From positions 31,021,694-31,085,693 of the forward strand of contig CP137680.1 of NCBI GenBank assembly GCA_037976565.1: DNA of 64,000 nucleotides, read 5' to 3'. Position 1 is the stretch's first letter; each line of letters begins with the position of its first letter. This DNA comes from Mesocentrotus franciscanus (Eukaryota; Echinodermata; Echinoidea; Camarodonta; Strongylocentrotidae). The notes beneath the pieces are model-generated. The model did not search any database and had not been told where the DNA came from. It saw only the letters and a program-made list of their open reading frames with translations. Of this stretch, positions 13,291 to 26,349 are shown one piece after another. The translations under genes were made by a program, and so were the position numbers.

Positions 13291-16200
13291 CTTGGTTGTG
13301 TAACTTGAGTCCTGTGAGAATCAAAGATGCGCTTTCACTTGACCCTTCACCTCACATGACCTTTGAGGTCATTATTGTAATGAAGAGACAATGTCAGTTT
13401 GTGTATTGAGAGACATGACACATAGGAAACACAACCATGGTAGCCGGCAATGATGGCGTAGACAGAGGATTCCATCCGATGTCTCCCTCCCCCCCTTTTT
13501 TAAACCAAAGTTTGTAAATGTGTATATTTCCTCAATTACACTATCCTGGAAGATGCACATACCATTCTTGAATACTGATTTGTTTTCATACTCAATCTTT
13601 AAAATTCTTTATGGAATCCAAACATTGGCACAGAGAAACGTTAAATCAATCAATAAATAATTGTTGGTGAGGTCTTTTTCACAAATCATTGTTGTACACA
13701 CAATGATTTAAGGAGTTCATCAACCACCCCCACCCCATAAAGAAAGAAAGAAAAACCTATTTTCACAAAATCACATGTCGATTAAAAGTGGAAAAAATGT
13801 TACTATCCTAACTTTGTTGCAAACTTGAAATGTGAAAGAAATGTTATTATTCAAACTTCTTGCTAACAATTTGGATTTTGCTCTCTCTTTTTTTTTTCTC
13901 CCTTTTTGGGGGGAGGGGGCCCGTAGGTGCATTTTTCTATGTTTTTTTTCTCAGTTTACAAGATGCACATAAAAAAGAAAGATAAAGCTATATATCAAAA
14001 CAAATGACATGAACAGAGGGATTTGTAATTGAATAAGAAGTAACAGGAAACGTCAAAGAAAGCTTTTAAAACAAGATTTTGAAAAAGCAATTTGATGAAA
14101 TATTTCTCTCCTTTAAATGAATGACAAAGAAATTGCAAATCTTTCACTTCTTGAAGTTTTCACTATTTGTGCATAGTACTTCAGTGATACAGGTATACCA
14201 ACCCCCCCCCCCCAATTGCTAGACTGCCTGGTTATGCCACACCCCAGCAGGGTATAGTGAATCTTCTTCACACCTGTGCCAACTTGACTTCTCAGATTGC
14301 AACCAAACAACCTTGCCTCACACCATTATCTTCAAGCTTCAACTTCCAAACCATTGTGATTTCATGCTTCATGAGTTTAGATCTTGAAATCTTTTGAATG
14401 CGGTGTAGGAGAATAGAAGCAGCCTTGAAGTTTCCACTTTATTACAATAAAAATCCCCAAATATATCTGTCCGAACATGTTTATTCTTTGTATTTCCCAA
14501 TCTTACAAGTAGTTTTGAGGAATGGACTATTTCTGTCAATTTCAAAATAAATCAACGGATACTTGAACGAATTATGGGTGACAGGCCATTTCATATCGTC
14601 TGGACAATGTAAATTAATAAATTTACAAAGACAAGAGACAACCTGAACCACAAACTGATTCATTATCATTGTCATCACATAAGAAGACAGTCTGATTGTG
14701 CAGACTATACTTAAGAGACTGGCAGGAAACCCTTTCTTTCCTAGGGACCTTGGTTTTGTCCTCACTGTAGGGGGTCAAGATCAGGTCACAGTCTCTCTTG
14801 ATAATTCTATTCTTAGAGCTAATCCTAATATGACATTTGGAAAGGTAGTTGAATTAACTGGTCTCACCTTAAAGGTGCTATAACTTACATTCTGTCTATC
14901 TTAAATGGCTTGTAATACGAATTCCATTTCAAGTTTCTAAAGAGACTGAAATGCCTACAGCTCTAGAAGAACTACATGTTTTTAAGATTATTTTTTTTTA
15001 TATCCCGAAGGGTTTTGTATTCAACCACTAAATATACAAATATCACCAGAGAAAGAAAAAAGCTTGAATATAATTACACTGGGCCTTCACTGAAAACTAT
15101 TCACACACACATGTACAAATATAATTGTATGTGATGTCATCTGCTATGGAAGGTCTGATGGTACCATCTCATTTAATCTAGAAAGGCAGATTATTATTTT
15201 TTACTTAGGAAAGGGAAGATGGGACATGTAAGGAAGGCTTGTATTATTATGTATATGAGGTCATCTCATGCACAATTCAATCATTAAAAATCATATGTAA
15301 ATGTACAATCTTAACTTATAAGGGCACATGAAACATAATTTTCTTCACACTCATCAGTCATCACATGTTTTTAGAATTAAAAGTAAGCAAAACTAAAATA
15401 GAAATGCACAAGGATGCTCTCCTTCAATGGTTGTTGAGAGGCAGATGACATTAATCCTGTGATGAATAATAGGAGTTAGAGTCGTTCTGGCTCTGACCGG
15501 ACATAATCATCATGCTCATATCAAATTGGAAAATGAGTAAAGCAATAATTCTGTTGAAAATTAAATAAACTCTCAACTGAAACCTGAAAATTAAAATGAT
15601 GTTGGCTGCTGAGTTTGTACATGTAGACCTTGAACATTTTTGATACAGCACTACTTTCATCACTTAGTATGTTGATTGTACTTAGAAGTAATAACACATG
15701 GAGGTGTCAATGTACAAAGTAAATCTCAGTCTCACTTTCTAAATGCTCCAAGGATTTCCTCTTACCCAACACTGAAAGTTCATCCCGTTAAAAGAAAAGA
15801 GTCCTATCAGATGATTGAAACACACAGTTCAAGCAAACAGGGTTTCGTATATAAGATTTATAGCCATGAATATTTGTCATTTGATTCACTACATCCACAT
15901 TAATGAATTTGTATTGTAAGATCTTTATTTTTCATATGTGACAATATAGGTGTCTACATTATCATAACAATGAACTATGATTCAATCAACTTCATTGCGA
16001 CTTTTCCTCGTAATGAGAACTTACAAATATTTTAACTGAATCCAATCGGAGCATGCGCTTGGATTGCTGTGAATGAGAATTTGTGAACCTCTATTTTGAA
16101 TAGCAGATATTTTATATGCGATTAATGATGCCTATGTTACCTTTTATATCTCATTACAATGTACTGCCACATGATTTCTGCATCAATCTTGTAATATCAA

Positions 16201-16416
16201 AGCTAAGAATGCAGACATACATTGTAGGTCTTGAGAGTGGAGTGATTTAGGGGCAACACAAATGATATGGACAGGCTAAAGGTCAATAAACTTTTATGAT
16301 TAGGTTTAATGATTATGATTACTGTAATAATAGTTAGTCTTATGAGGTAAGCCATGGACAAGCCATCTATTAATCTCTATTTCCTCTCTACAGGTCAGTC
16401 AGTCTGAACATACATG
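13291..16416. other. no gene seen
   Basis: AT-rich sequence with a poly-C run at 14,200. Short open frames of 60-94 codons show no motif or splice context. Nothing else supported. Confidence 0.45.
14200..14213. repeat. poly-C run
   Basis: Fourteen or so consecutive C residues. Similar homopolymer C or G runs occur at 45,822, 50,788 and 51,629. Confidence 0.85.
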
Positions 16417-16474
16417 TTGTAGGGGCTTACTGCTGGCCTACTGCTGGCCTAGCTGTCTGCTTTGAACACATAGA
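16417..16474 (+). repeat. left direct repeat flanking LINE
   Basis: GTAGGGGCTTACTGCTGGCC to GCTGTCTGCTTTGAACACAT matches 17,171-17,220 with a few substitutions and an extra small internal duplication (CTGCTGGCCTA). Confidence 0.75.
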
Positions 16475-16477
16475 ATA

Positions 16478-17171
16478 TATCATCTGAAACGCTTTATATG
16501 TACACGCATTTATCACAAGCTGTCTTGATCAATGCGATAGCCTTCTTTATGGCCTTCCGGACTAACACATTGCAAAACTCCAGAGAATTAAAAACTCTGC
16601 TGCCAGGCTTGTAACACGCACACGTTCTTGTGAACACATCACTCCAGTAGGCCTACTTCACAAATTGCATTGGTTGCCGGTGATGTACTGCATTATGTAT
16701 ATGTACAAAGTCTTGGTTTTAACTTATAAATGTATTCATGAATTGGCACCAATTTATCTGCAAGAACTAATCCAGGAATACAAACCCTCACACAATCTAC
16801 GGTCATCTTCACAATTAAACCTCGTGTCTTCTTTGGTGTCAACTCTTTCTTTAATATGGTCATCGCTCTTTTTGCAAAGCTTCTGCTGAACTTTGGAACA
16901 AATTGCCTTTGCATGTCAAAAACTGTCATATACTGTCAACCAATTCAAAACTTGTCTTAAGATACATTTATTCAAAATTGCTTTTGATGATTAACTCACT
17001 CTGTTCACATTGATGTATATTTCAAATGTATTGTAATGTGGAGGTTGATTTGAAATATTTTGTTTTGTTTAATATGTAATTGTTTATCATTGTATTTTGT
17101 TTGTTATAGCGCTTAGAGATTTTAGTGGAAAGCGCTTTATAATAACCGTTTTTATTATTATTATTATTATT
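16478..17171 (+). mobile_element. 5'-truncated LINE 3' end (reverse transcriptase remnant)
   Basis: The plus strand reads as the C-terminal part of a non-LTR retrotransposon reverse transcriptase: VHAFITSCLDQC, LLYGLP, a stop (TAA), LQRIKNSAARLVT, HITPVGLLHKLHWLPV, YKVLVLTYKCIHELAPIYLQ and NLRSSSQ. A frameshift then leads to an ELWNKLP-like end near 16,890. These are the familiar HAFITSRLDYCN / AARLVTR / LHWLPV / LRSS blocks of CR1/L2-type LINEs. The 3' end has GCGCTTAGAG, AAAGCGCTTTATAA and an (ATT)n tail. It is dead: truncated at the 5' end, with at least one stop and one frameshift. Confidence 0.87.
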
Positions 17172-17224
17172 AGGGGCCTACCGGTACTGCTGGACTAGCC
17201 GTCTGCTTTGCACACATAAACTAC
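17171..17224 (+). repeat. right direct repeat flanking LINE
   Basis: TAGGGGCCTACCGGTACTGC then AGCCGTCTGCTTTGCACACA repeats the sequence left of the LINE. A target-site duplication of about 48 bp, old enough to have diverged, is the simplest explanation. Confidence 0.75.
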
Positions 17225-18691
17225 AGTTTTCTAACTGAAGTCCTGGTGCCTTCAAGTAGCTTGACCAAGGAGGAACATACATGAAATGTACAGCTATAGT
17301 TTACATAAACTCCTACATAACGCAGGACTTAATTCCTAAGAACAAAAACAATTCATGTAACAAAAGACCATGTTTGAGATAATATTACTCAAGTTTGTAC
17401 ATTTATGCTTATATTCAATTCCTTAATAATACAAAGTTGGCAGAATTTCACTTGACTGTAGACATGAACTACCTTCAGGATAGCTCTGAGTCTGAGATAT
17501 GTGATGCTTTCAAGCTCTCTTTAACTGCTGCAGGATATTATCAATGCATGGGAGTGGGAGAACTTGATACTCCTGCCCTAGTTTTTAGCAGTTCTGCTGT
17601 AGGGTAATGATTTCTGTTCCATTTTCTCCTCTCTTCCACATTTTCATCTCATTTTATGCATCTTCCTCACAACATTCTCGACTGTGAATTCATATCACTT
17701 TCAGGGTATCTTATCACAGTTTTTCTTTTCTCTTTTCTTCACTTCAATGTTTCCTCTTTCTAGTTGGCCAGCACTATTCTACTTCATTCATTTTCTTTCC
17801 TTCAACAAAATATTTATTTCTTGCCTAAACCTCCTCCTTTCCTAGATTTCTGTATCCCCCATTTTAACCTCAAAGCATAACTGATTTAACGGACAAGTAC
17901 AATGTATAACAGGATCTATTTTGCTCAAAATCTTTACTACACAATGACATTGAGAGTTGAATTTGATTTTATCAGAGTCACTATGAATCTATTTCCAAGT
18001 TTTTTTTTTTAGAATACACCATACAATAGGTGATTATATGATGCAGTTATGGCAAAATTGACTCCGGAAAGAAATTTGAGAATCAACACACATGTTGACT
18101 ACAAGTTTTATTTGATTTGCACATTAAGTGCCTTTCAAACATGACTCTATTGAATGTCGTCATAGAGCAGACAGTCTGAGAATATCGTCTTACGCTGAAC
18201 AAATAGATAATCCTCTGCCAAGGGACATGTTTCTAAAAGCCTCCCTCGGTTCCTACTATTACCTTTTATCAAACATCTAATGTAGCTTACCTCTCAGAAG
18301 TACACTTGACTCCTCTAACAATGCCAAATCAATGTCTACACTCTATAGCCTGGTGTTTGTACAGGGAGGTTCTTTATTGATAAACTATACTTTATACTAT
18401 ACTTTATTTATTTCCTCTTTCGATTTAAGAATAAATCAACCGCTTATATTACAAATATGATCATGTGGTTTTAGCATGTGTCTAAATTTAAATAACCACC
18501 TGCTGTTACAAAGAATTTATAACAAAATATGTCAGAAGAATGAATACTGTACATACTGATTCATAATCAGTTTAATATAATATTATAGGATGTACTTGAA
18601 ATTAGTGATTGTTCTCAACCAACTTTAACAATGATTGGGCAAAATTTTAGCAAGTTATGGAGTACAAAATGAAACCAGGATATCTTAACAT

Positions 18692-19052
18692 TTAAAGCCC
18701 CTCTAAAGTGTTGGGAGCCCTGAATTCGCCACAAGTTTAATGGCAATATTTCACTTAGATTGTATCATAATGTGAAAGAGGATGTCATTTAAGACACACT
18801 TCTGCAAAGATGTCCCCCCAAAATGTGTTTGAAGACAAATATTGATAAAAGAATACATGATTTGGGTTTTCTGTTGCACGCAGAAAACCTAAATTTTGTA
18901 TTCTTTCATCAATCTTCGACTTCAAACACATTTGTTTTGAAAATCCTTGCAGGATGTGTCTTGAATGACACCCTCTTTCACATTATGATACAATTTAAGT
19001 GAAATGTTGCCATCAAATTTGTGGGGCTCCCAACACTTTAGAGGGGCTTTAA
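18692..19052. mobile_element. complete foldback element with TTAA ends
   Basis: The whole 361-bp element is one inverted repeat. TTAAAGCCCCTCTAAAGTGT at the left pairs with the complement at 19,033-19,052. Pairing continues (TTTCACTT, ATAATGTGAAAG, TGTGTTTGAAG) to a small loop at the TTTTCTGTTGCACGCAGAAAA region near 18,880. TTAA flanks both ends. No coding capacity. Confidence 0.92.
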
Positions 19053-19107
19053 GACCTGAGTCTCCATTTACCCAGTATTTTTAAGTCAAAGACTGTACAG
19101 CGTGTAT

Positions 19108-19406
19108 TATATCCTGCATCAAAAATTTGTTGGCTTTTGATTGGTTGAGAACTCGTCACATGACCAGAAATATTTGAACTATTTTTAGAAAGTACTATAT
19201 GAGAATACTATTTGGGAGTACTATTTGGGAGTTGAAAAAAAATGTTTTTTTTTTTTGTATTTTTTTTCTTCAAATCTTAATTTAATGAAAACAAAATATT
19301 CTAAATCTTTTTAGATAAAAATTGACATTTTTTTTGTTCTAAATTTTTTTTTGTCCCAAAAATGTGTTTTGTTTTTTTATAAAATAAATTTTTGATGCAG
19401 GATATA
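19108..19406. mobile_element. inverted-end element
   Basis: TATATCCTGCATCAAAAAT at 19108 and its complement ATTTTTGATGCAGGATATA ending at 19406 form perfect inverted ends. The interior is T-rich with repeated ACTATTTGGGAGT words. It directly adjoins the hairpin at 19,430. Confidence 0.8.
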
Positions 19407-19429
19407 AAGCAAATATACCATGCCTTCTA

Positions 19430-19562
19430 TTCGAGGTACTGGTTAAAACTATGGGTCTCGGTGACTCCAAAAGTACCATTTGCTTCGGGCTGCGCCCCTC
19501 AGCAAATAGTACTATTGGAAAATTGGAGTCACCTCTTGTGCATAGTTTTAACCAGAACCTCT
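19430..19562. repeat. long hairpin
   Basis: AGGTACTGGTTAAAACTATG pairs with CATAGTTTTAACCAGAACCT. Inside, GGTGACTCCAA pairs with TTGGAGTCACC, and GGGCTGCGCCC forms the tip. A GGATATAAAGCAAAT word lies just upstream, as it does beside the hairpin at 63,357. Confidence 0.8.
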
Positions 19563-20271
19563 GGAGACAGTGTATATTTGTATACTATTATTGATTGAGA
19601 GCCAGAGGGGTGTTACCTCATATCATTATGCATAGAGTTAACACTCTGTTTTCACACTCAGACATATCTAATACAAGCCAAGGCTACAGCATGTATTTAC
19701 TCACCAGGTAACAGTACATTAAACAGGAAACAAATCCACCTGATGTTTTATTCCAGACAACAATATGACCATGGAATTAGGCCCAACCAAATCTACCCCA
19801 TATACCAAAACCACAATACAATAACCCTTGTATAAAGGCATACAGGAAACTCTTGTAAATACAGACAGATGAGAAGAACAAGCCTTGATACAGGAAATGT
19901 TTCCCAGAGATCAATGATAAAACATTATAAATAGGCCTGATAGCAAATCCGATTCAATCCAATAGGTATCTGATAGAGCGCTTTTTGCTTGCAGTAACAA
20001 AGCGCTCCACATGCTGGGTCACTTATAATCAATAACAAGTCACTTAAAAAGACCAGGTGAGTCAATGCAAACATGTCTATAGATAACATACAATCTGTAA
20101 GCCTATTTATCTAACAAAATGTTTCCTCTTCCTTTATATGATGAATTACATATGGGAGTTTAGAAGCTACCATATGTTTGATAATCTATTCATATACATG
20201 CCTACCACAAATCAGAAATATTGCATACAAAATATTGGAGAACCTTGTTGTGGTAGAGTCACACAGATTTA

Positions 20272-20731
20272 AGACCCCGTTCTCACTCACTTTGAAAGTG
20301 GTCTTAGTTAGGCCACTCCAGAGGAACGGGTCTTGAGGAACGGTTTGCGAGCGTTCACACTCCGAGCAGTTTTTTTATGGCTCAAACCGCTCCACGAGTC
20401 AAAGTGGTCTTGTTGCTATGGCAGCTCAGGTCAGCGGGTAAATTTTTCGCTGCGAATACTAAGCGTATGTACCGTACTTCATGTTTTGCGCGGAACGTCA
20501 CTAGCTCACTTTCATTCAAAGTACGCTTCCGTTCACACTCGCACGTTAGAGCGCTCCAAACCGCTCTTAATAAGACCCGTTCCTCAAGACCACCTCGGGA
20601 GGTGGTCTTGAGGAACGGTCCAGAAGTCCACTTCCTGGACCACTTTGACCGTTCTCACTCACCTAACAACCGCTCCTGAGGAATGGGTCTTAGTTAGACC
20701 GCTCCAACGAAGTGAATGAGAACGGGGTCTA
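20272..20731. mobile_element. GC-richer foldback element
   Basis: TTAAGACCCCGTTCTCACTC at the left and the complement of TTAGACCCCGTTCTCATTC at the right are inverted ends. Further inverted words (GGTCTTAGTTAG, GAACGGGTCTTGAGG, CACCTCGGGAGGTG) fold internally. The interior is CpG-rich and opens two overlapping frames of 92 and 100 codons (20,333-20,679) that resemble no protein I know. They are likely chance frames. Confidence 0.85.
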
Positions 20732-23363
20732 AGAGACAGGAACTGAGGAGGGTTCCAAAGGGTAAGAAGCCCTTCTATATCTACCCTGTAATGAAATCAT
20801 TTAAATACTTGTCCCACCTTTGATTTTTGTCTACAATTTTCGTTTGAAGAAGAAAATAATCGAAATTTCAAATCAACTGAAATCAGCAAAACAGTTGTAA
20901 TTGTCATGACTGAATTTGATAAAAGGGTTTGCCCCTACATCAATAGATAATTAAACCTAACTGCAAATATAAGACAGAAGCGCACCCACTATATATACTA
21001 AGCAATTATGTTTTTAAATGCAACATTGATTTGATATCACTTTATAATTACCAATGCCCAAAAGACACAAAAACTAATCTCCCATCATCCCTATGGTTTA
21101 TAAAGATGGTTGAATTACACTGATGAACAAAAATAACATGACCATCATGACACACTTCAATATTTGCCTTAAAATTGTGATAGAAGTATCACTTCATGTC
21201 AGTTTATTCTCAATATTGGCTTTCAATTCTCATTACTTTCTGTGTGAGATGATATCACAAGAAGCTAATCCTTGAAGGAAAATAGTAATATTATTATTAT
21301 TTCCAAATAGAAAGCCCTCATAGTGTGTTCTTACCTGCTCAGTAGCTTGCATCTGAAAGTCTGATGACTCGATTCATTCTTGTTTTACCATTCAATCTCT
21401 AGACTGCATCCTTAGTAAAAAAAAATGCTAAGATATCTCACTCTCAGTGCATGCAGGCTCTGTAAACAAAGATACAAAATACATTTTAATAATTGAATAG
21501 ATTTATAATGGATTAGTTTGAATTTTCTACTCCTCCTGAATCTTATCTCCAATGCCCCCTACTGCACATACTTGTAGTAACATGAACAAACATTGTATCA
21601 TTTGACGTACATTGTTTCCTGTTCTACAAATCAGATTATCATTCTGTCAGTTAATTATCAATTTTAAGGATTAATTTTGACTTACATGTAATTTGTATTT
21701 CCTACTATTTAAAACCTATTTTTTTCTCTACTCAAAAGTATCAAGGTCTATTAACCAATTAATTTTTTATTAACTCATTTTGTAAACATTAATTGAATAA
21801 GCTGGTATTAATTTGCATGCTGGTTGCTGCAGCTCTATAACTGCTGAAGGTCAAATAACAGCAACAAATACAGACATTTAAAGCATTAACTTAAAAGCTT
21901 TTCGTCTTGCACTCATTGGAGTAAATAGCCGATTTCTAGGAAATGTTTAAAGATAAACTAATGAAATCCTTGCATACTACTTCATGAATGTATTCCGTTG
22001 AAATCTAATCAACAAAAGATATATAGATCTGGATAACAATCCCTATTGAAGACTTGAAGATCATAAAAATAATAAATGATACGCTGTTTTGTGATTAGTC
22101 AGTCACGCAAGTTAGTTTAGACTCAATGAGCAGATTGAGAGCATTATAATTGAAATCTAAAGGCACTTATATCTTTCTTCCATAACACAATGTTTAGATA
22201 GAAAATGACTGAGAGCAAACATCAGTAAGTTCACAATATATGCTACTGCCATGCTACTGCCATGCTACTCTCTACCGATCACAGACCAAGGCCCAATACT
22301 AATTGTTCAGTGACAGAAGATATTCATAATATACATTTGAATTGAGGAGTTTAAAACTATACCTCTCAAAGGAAAAACAAAGTCATGGAAAAGGGTTCCT
22401 TTCTATATATTCAATACTTGTTACTGTTCATCAAAGGATCTGTTTGATTTTATTTTAGTGTGCATTCTAATATGACGAGATATGACCAGCATAATTTGTT
22501 TGTCAATCATTTCCTACATAAATGATAACCACAATGATTTATGTTAAAAGCATCGTTTAACAATGTTAAATCTGAGATGCATGGCCCTACGTGTTATCAG
22601 TGTCTGTGATATGGTGTAATATTGAAGCCCTACAAAAATTGCGCTTCAAAATGATCATGAAGTGCCTCAAAAAAGTAAAAATCGTTGAGTTACCGGTTTT
22701 ACCATACTCATTTTCCCTAATAGACTGTAGTGTTATCGAAACCGTTAGGAAATCAAATTTTTAAATTTTGATTTCCAATCATAAATATCTTGATGATCAG
22801 ACAGGCGATCGGCTTGTAAAAGTCATGGGGTTCCTGACTGACTTATAGGTTTATAATTATCATTGCAGCATGAGCTAAATCCAGGATTTTGTTTCAGAAT
22901 CTGAGACAAAGTTACCCAATCCCTTTAATATTCATTATTGTTTTTTTGTTGTTCCAAAGACTCTTCAGAAAATAATTGATCAAATAGCATGCAAGAAAGG
23001 CAATTTCTTATATCTTCCTAACATGCTATATACATGTATTTGTAAATCACATTTTATCTTCAAAATGTAAAATCAAACATTATTTTCTTTTATTTCAAAC
23101 AACTCATACATGAATGACTTATCCTAGCCAATTTCTTCAACTATACCTCCTTAGATTGACTATTTCATCATGCTATCATCATCCCAGGAAGAGAGAGATA
23201 ACCTTTTGATCTCACACTCATCTTCTCTTCCATACCGTTCACATGGCCACTAAACAACATACTCTAGTCTACAACCCTGTCTTATACAGCATACCGAGGA
23301 CAACATACTGGGCACAACATACTGAGCACAATATAGTGTGAAAGAAAAGAACTATTTACAGTC
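20732..23363. other. no gene seen
   Basis: AT-rich. A tiny triplication of GCTACTGCCAT lies at 22,241-22,268. A stretch at about 22,620-22,930 looks repeat-like (AAATTTTTAAATTTTGATTTCC) but its ends could not be defined. Confidence 0.4.
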
Positions 23364-23527
23364 TACACTCTAAAACTAAAATGTTAAATGTAGATTGAAC
23401 AATTTCAACATGCTAGATCCAATATATTGCGAATGTTGAATCTAGCATGTTAATCAGACATTTTTAAAAAATGGTCACTCCTCGCCCCTTTTCAATGGTG
23501 ATTTAACATTTGAGTGATTAGAGTGTA
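23364..23527. mobile_element. short MITE
   Basis: TACACTCTAAAACTAAAATG and the complement of ACATTTGAGTGATTAGAGTGTA form the ends. An inner perfect stem AACATGCTAGAT/ATCTAGCATGTT lies at 23,409-23,450. It is 164 bp with TA at both ends. Confidence 0.78.
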
Positions 23528-23775
23528 CATTAATGTTTTCTGAGTTCTGGAAAGGGTCATATTTTGTTGGCAATGTGGAGCATCTAATTTGCGAAATCAA
23601 GGAGTAACCATCACTCTATCTTGAGTGTATTCTATTTATTTCAAGAGGAAGTACACACGATCTCAGGTTATATCCTCTCAGGAAACAGCACACTGACATG
23701 TATGTGACTGCTGGTGAAACCAAGTTCATCCTAATAATTCCTTGGTAAACCATACAGTGGTTTGGATCTTATAGC

Positions 23776-24165
23776 CTCTTCACACTGTACGAAAAGCATA
23801 CAAAACTTGTATAAAGAAACGTCATGTAAAGAATCATCCTATAGCAAAAGGAGCGAACAGACTACATAACAACGTATAAAGAAACTGGTTTTCCTGAGGT
23901 CAGTTGACATGACAGCCGGCTAATTATGAGTGTGCAGCCAGTTAAACAATTTTTGTATGACATTTAGACTAGAATGGGATGCTGGTGAATAATTATTGAG
24001 TTTTCTTTGAAATGATGCCCAAAATAAGCTTTTCGTTAAACAACGTGTCAGGGTTTTTTTCATGTTTCTTTATATGAAGTTCAGACTTTGTTCAAAATTA
24101 AAATTACTTATTGTATAGCTACCGGTATACAATGAATTCTGGTAGTCTGAACACAAGGTTAATAG
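23776..24165 (-). repeat. repeat family X, copy A
   Basis: It starts near CACACTGTACG and ends CAATGAATTCTGGTAGTCTGAACAC. The middle has GTATAAAGAAACTGG and GACATGACAGCCGGC. It has the same orientation as copy D and the opposite one to copies B and C. The ends suggest a TIR with an AGTCTGAAC core. Confidence 0.75.
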
Positions 24166-24489
24166 TTAGTCTTCAAGTTGGGACTAATCCTGGCTAATAC
24201 AAGTCTCTACCTAGGAGAGAAAACACCAGGAGATGATTGATCCATGATCAAGGCTTTGTCTGGAATGGACAATTGCAAAAAAATGAAATATGAATACAAT
24301 GAATTTGATGCTCTGCCATCTCTTGTACATGTGTCTGTCTGTCCCTTTATATCTTTCTCTATCTCTCCCATCACAAAAATGACTTTACTTCACACCCCTC
24401 ATTGGTTTCACCTTACGTCTCGTCTAATAATAGCACAGGCAATAATATAGAAGAGTGAAAATCAGTATGTTTTCATGCATTAGTCTAAC

Positions 24490-24775
24490 CCCACGTCCAG
24501 GCTACCAGAATTCATTGTATCACAAGAATCGTAGAGCTACAGCGTATGTTACAAACCAATTACCTTTTTCCCCTAGTCTGAACATCGTTTAAAGAATCAT
24601 ATAACGAAATGCAAGTTTCAAATGAAATGTCGATAAAGTCTGAACGTGATATTGTATGAAAATTATATAACTGGGCATGGTTTATCATCTGTGCGCGGTG
24701 ATGATTGGAAAGCTGTTTATGTTGATTGACCTCTTCAAAATAAGTATCTATATGAGTTTCAAATCAATGTTCTGT
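24490..24775 (+). repeat. repeat family X, copy B
   Basis: CCAGAATTCATTGTAT, AGTCTGAACATCG, ATAACTGGGCATGG and TTGATTGACCTCTTCAAAA match copies A and D in reverse complement and copy C directly. It lies about 330 bp from copy A in inverted orientation. Confidence 0.75.
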
Positions 24776-25535
24776 AGGCTGAGCAGGCTATATACCATAT
24801 AAAAGAATTCTGATACCATACACTGTACAGATGTAGTAGGTACAACATACATGTGAGCACATCTGATCAGTCACATCATCTCCCTATTAAGAGCAATAGG
24901 AAATGTTATCAGGTTGAGTCACTAGTGTTAAAGCTCAGCCTCAAGAAATCACAAAGTTTTATGTGACTGAACTTTGGTTATATGACTAAATATATGATAA
25001 AGATATCATTCTCTTCTTATCTGCACATTCTATTGATCATTAATTCAAGTGAAACAACCCAATCATCTGTATTTGTATTTGTTAAGCATAACATTTCCAG
25101 TATCAAAGTGTATGTTACACATCTAGATAGTGCTAAGATATCAATGATAGTGCCGTTGTGTAGGTCTATAATTATCTCCGTCTACGCAAAGGAGTCTACA
25201 GCCTGTACGTGGAGGTTCATGGAAGTAGGGTAAAGTGGATTCTGAGTAATTAAAACATTTCCTGATTACCCCCACGCACCTGCTTTCACAAAGCTTTCAA
25301 GTCAAGACAGTAAATTCCTAGTAATAAAAAATAGATAAGATAGATAGCTTTTCTAAGTTCTTGTAGAGCATTTAATCATAATTATACATAAAGAACTTGA
25401 TGTAAAAGATGTAAATACATAGTGTTCACTTTCAAAATCTGTATCTACATGTAGGCCGAAGCCATCAAGTTCATGGAGTACTGCCAAGTCATACTACACA
25501 TTTACATGTGAAAGTCACTTTTAAAAACCTCTGCT

Positions 25536-25590
25536 TGGAGCCAGAAGGGCATTCACTCATATAGTCAATACCCTTCTGACTCTGAACTAA
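25536..25590. repeat. small palindrome (GAGCCAGAAGGG family)
   Basis: GGAGCCAGAAGGGCATT pairs with AATACCCTTCTGACTC. The same GAGCCAGAAGGG word is seen at 1,649 and, in the complement, at 58,048. Confidence 0.5.
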
Positions 25591-26349
25591 TGAAATCTAC
25601 ATTTCTGTTCTACCTTTTCTGATTTTTTCAAAGATGAATAATAATAATATTGATTGTCAAGGAGTGATGAAAACAAAAAGTACCACTTACAAAATGATAG
25701 AATGTGAAGAGAAACATAGAACTCATGAAAAGGTAAATCATATTACATGTATACTACTGAGGGAAGAAGTACGTTGGGATCTTTTCAGAGTGGCTCGACA
25801 GGATAATTCCCTGATGAAAGGGGGATATTATTCCACATTTTTGAAGCAGACACTGTGAAAACGTTTTTCAGCAGAATAGAGTCTAAATTTGGGAATACTT
25901 TTAATATTTAGTTCATATATTATAAAAAAAGATTCTTTGAAAATTTGCTTTACCTTTTTTTTCTTCAAAATTCAGAATCCATTTCAGTTTTGGGAAAGAG
26001 ATTATAGTTGCATCTAAAACAGACCTTAGTATACAGACCTAACATTGGCTATGATTTTAGAAACGTGGGCCCATATATATATAAAACCATACTAAGTTAG
26101 TCGTCAATTAATTCCATAGGCTACAGTGCATGTAGTTGATAACTATGCTTAGTAAGGTTTTATGAATATGAACCCTGAATTCTACAATCTACATGTTGAC
26201 TTTCAGAAGAACATGTAAGTTGAGATACAATGTAGAGTAGTGAACTAGTGATATACTCTCATATTCCATACTGACTTATGAACCTATTTTGTTTACTCAC
26301 TTTATTCTCCTATATACACCCTACAAACAAATAACAGTCATGACCTAAC

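Noticed and set aside
12932..13324. 130-codon Ser/Leu-rich open frame on the minus strand
   Set aside because: It is the GA microsatellite read on the opposite strand.
14698..14883. 61-codon frame ending near TTAAAGGTGCTATA as a transposon end
   Set aside because: No matching inverted end was found on the other side.
20333..20679. Overlapping 92- and 100-codon frames with basic residues
   Set aside because: They lie inside a GC-rich foldback transposon and resemble no known protein; GC-rich inverted repeats give such frames by chance.
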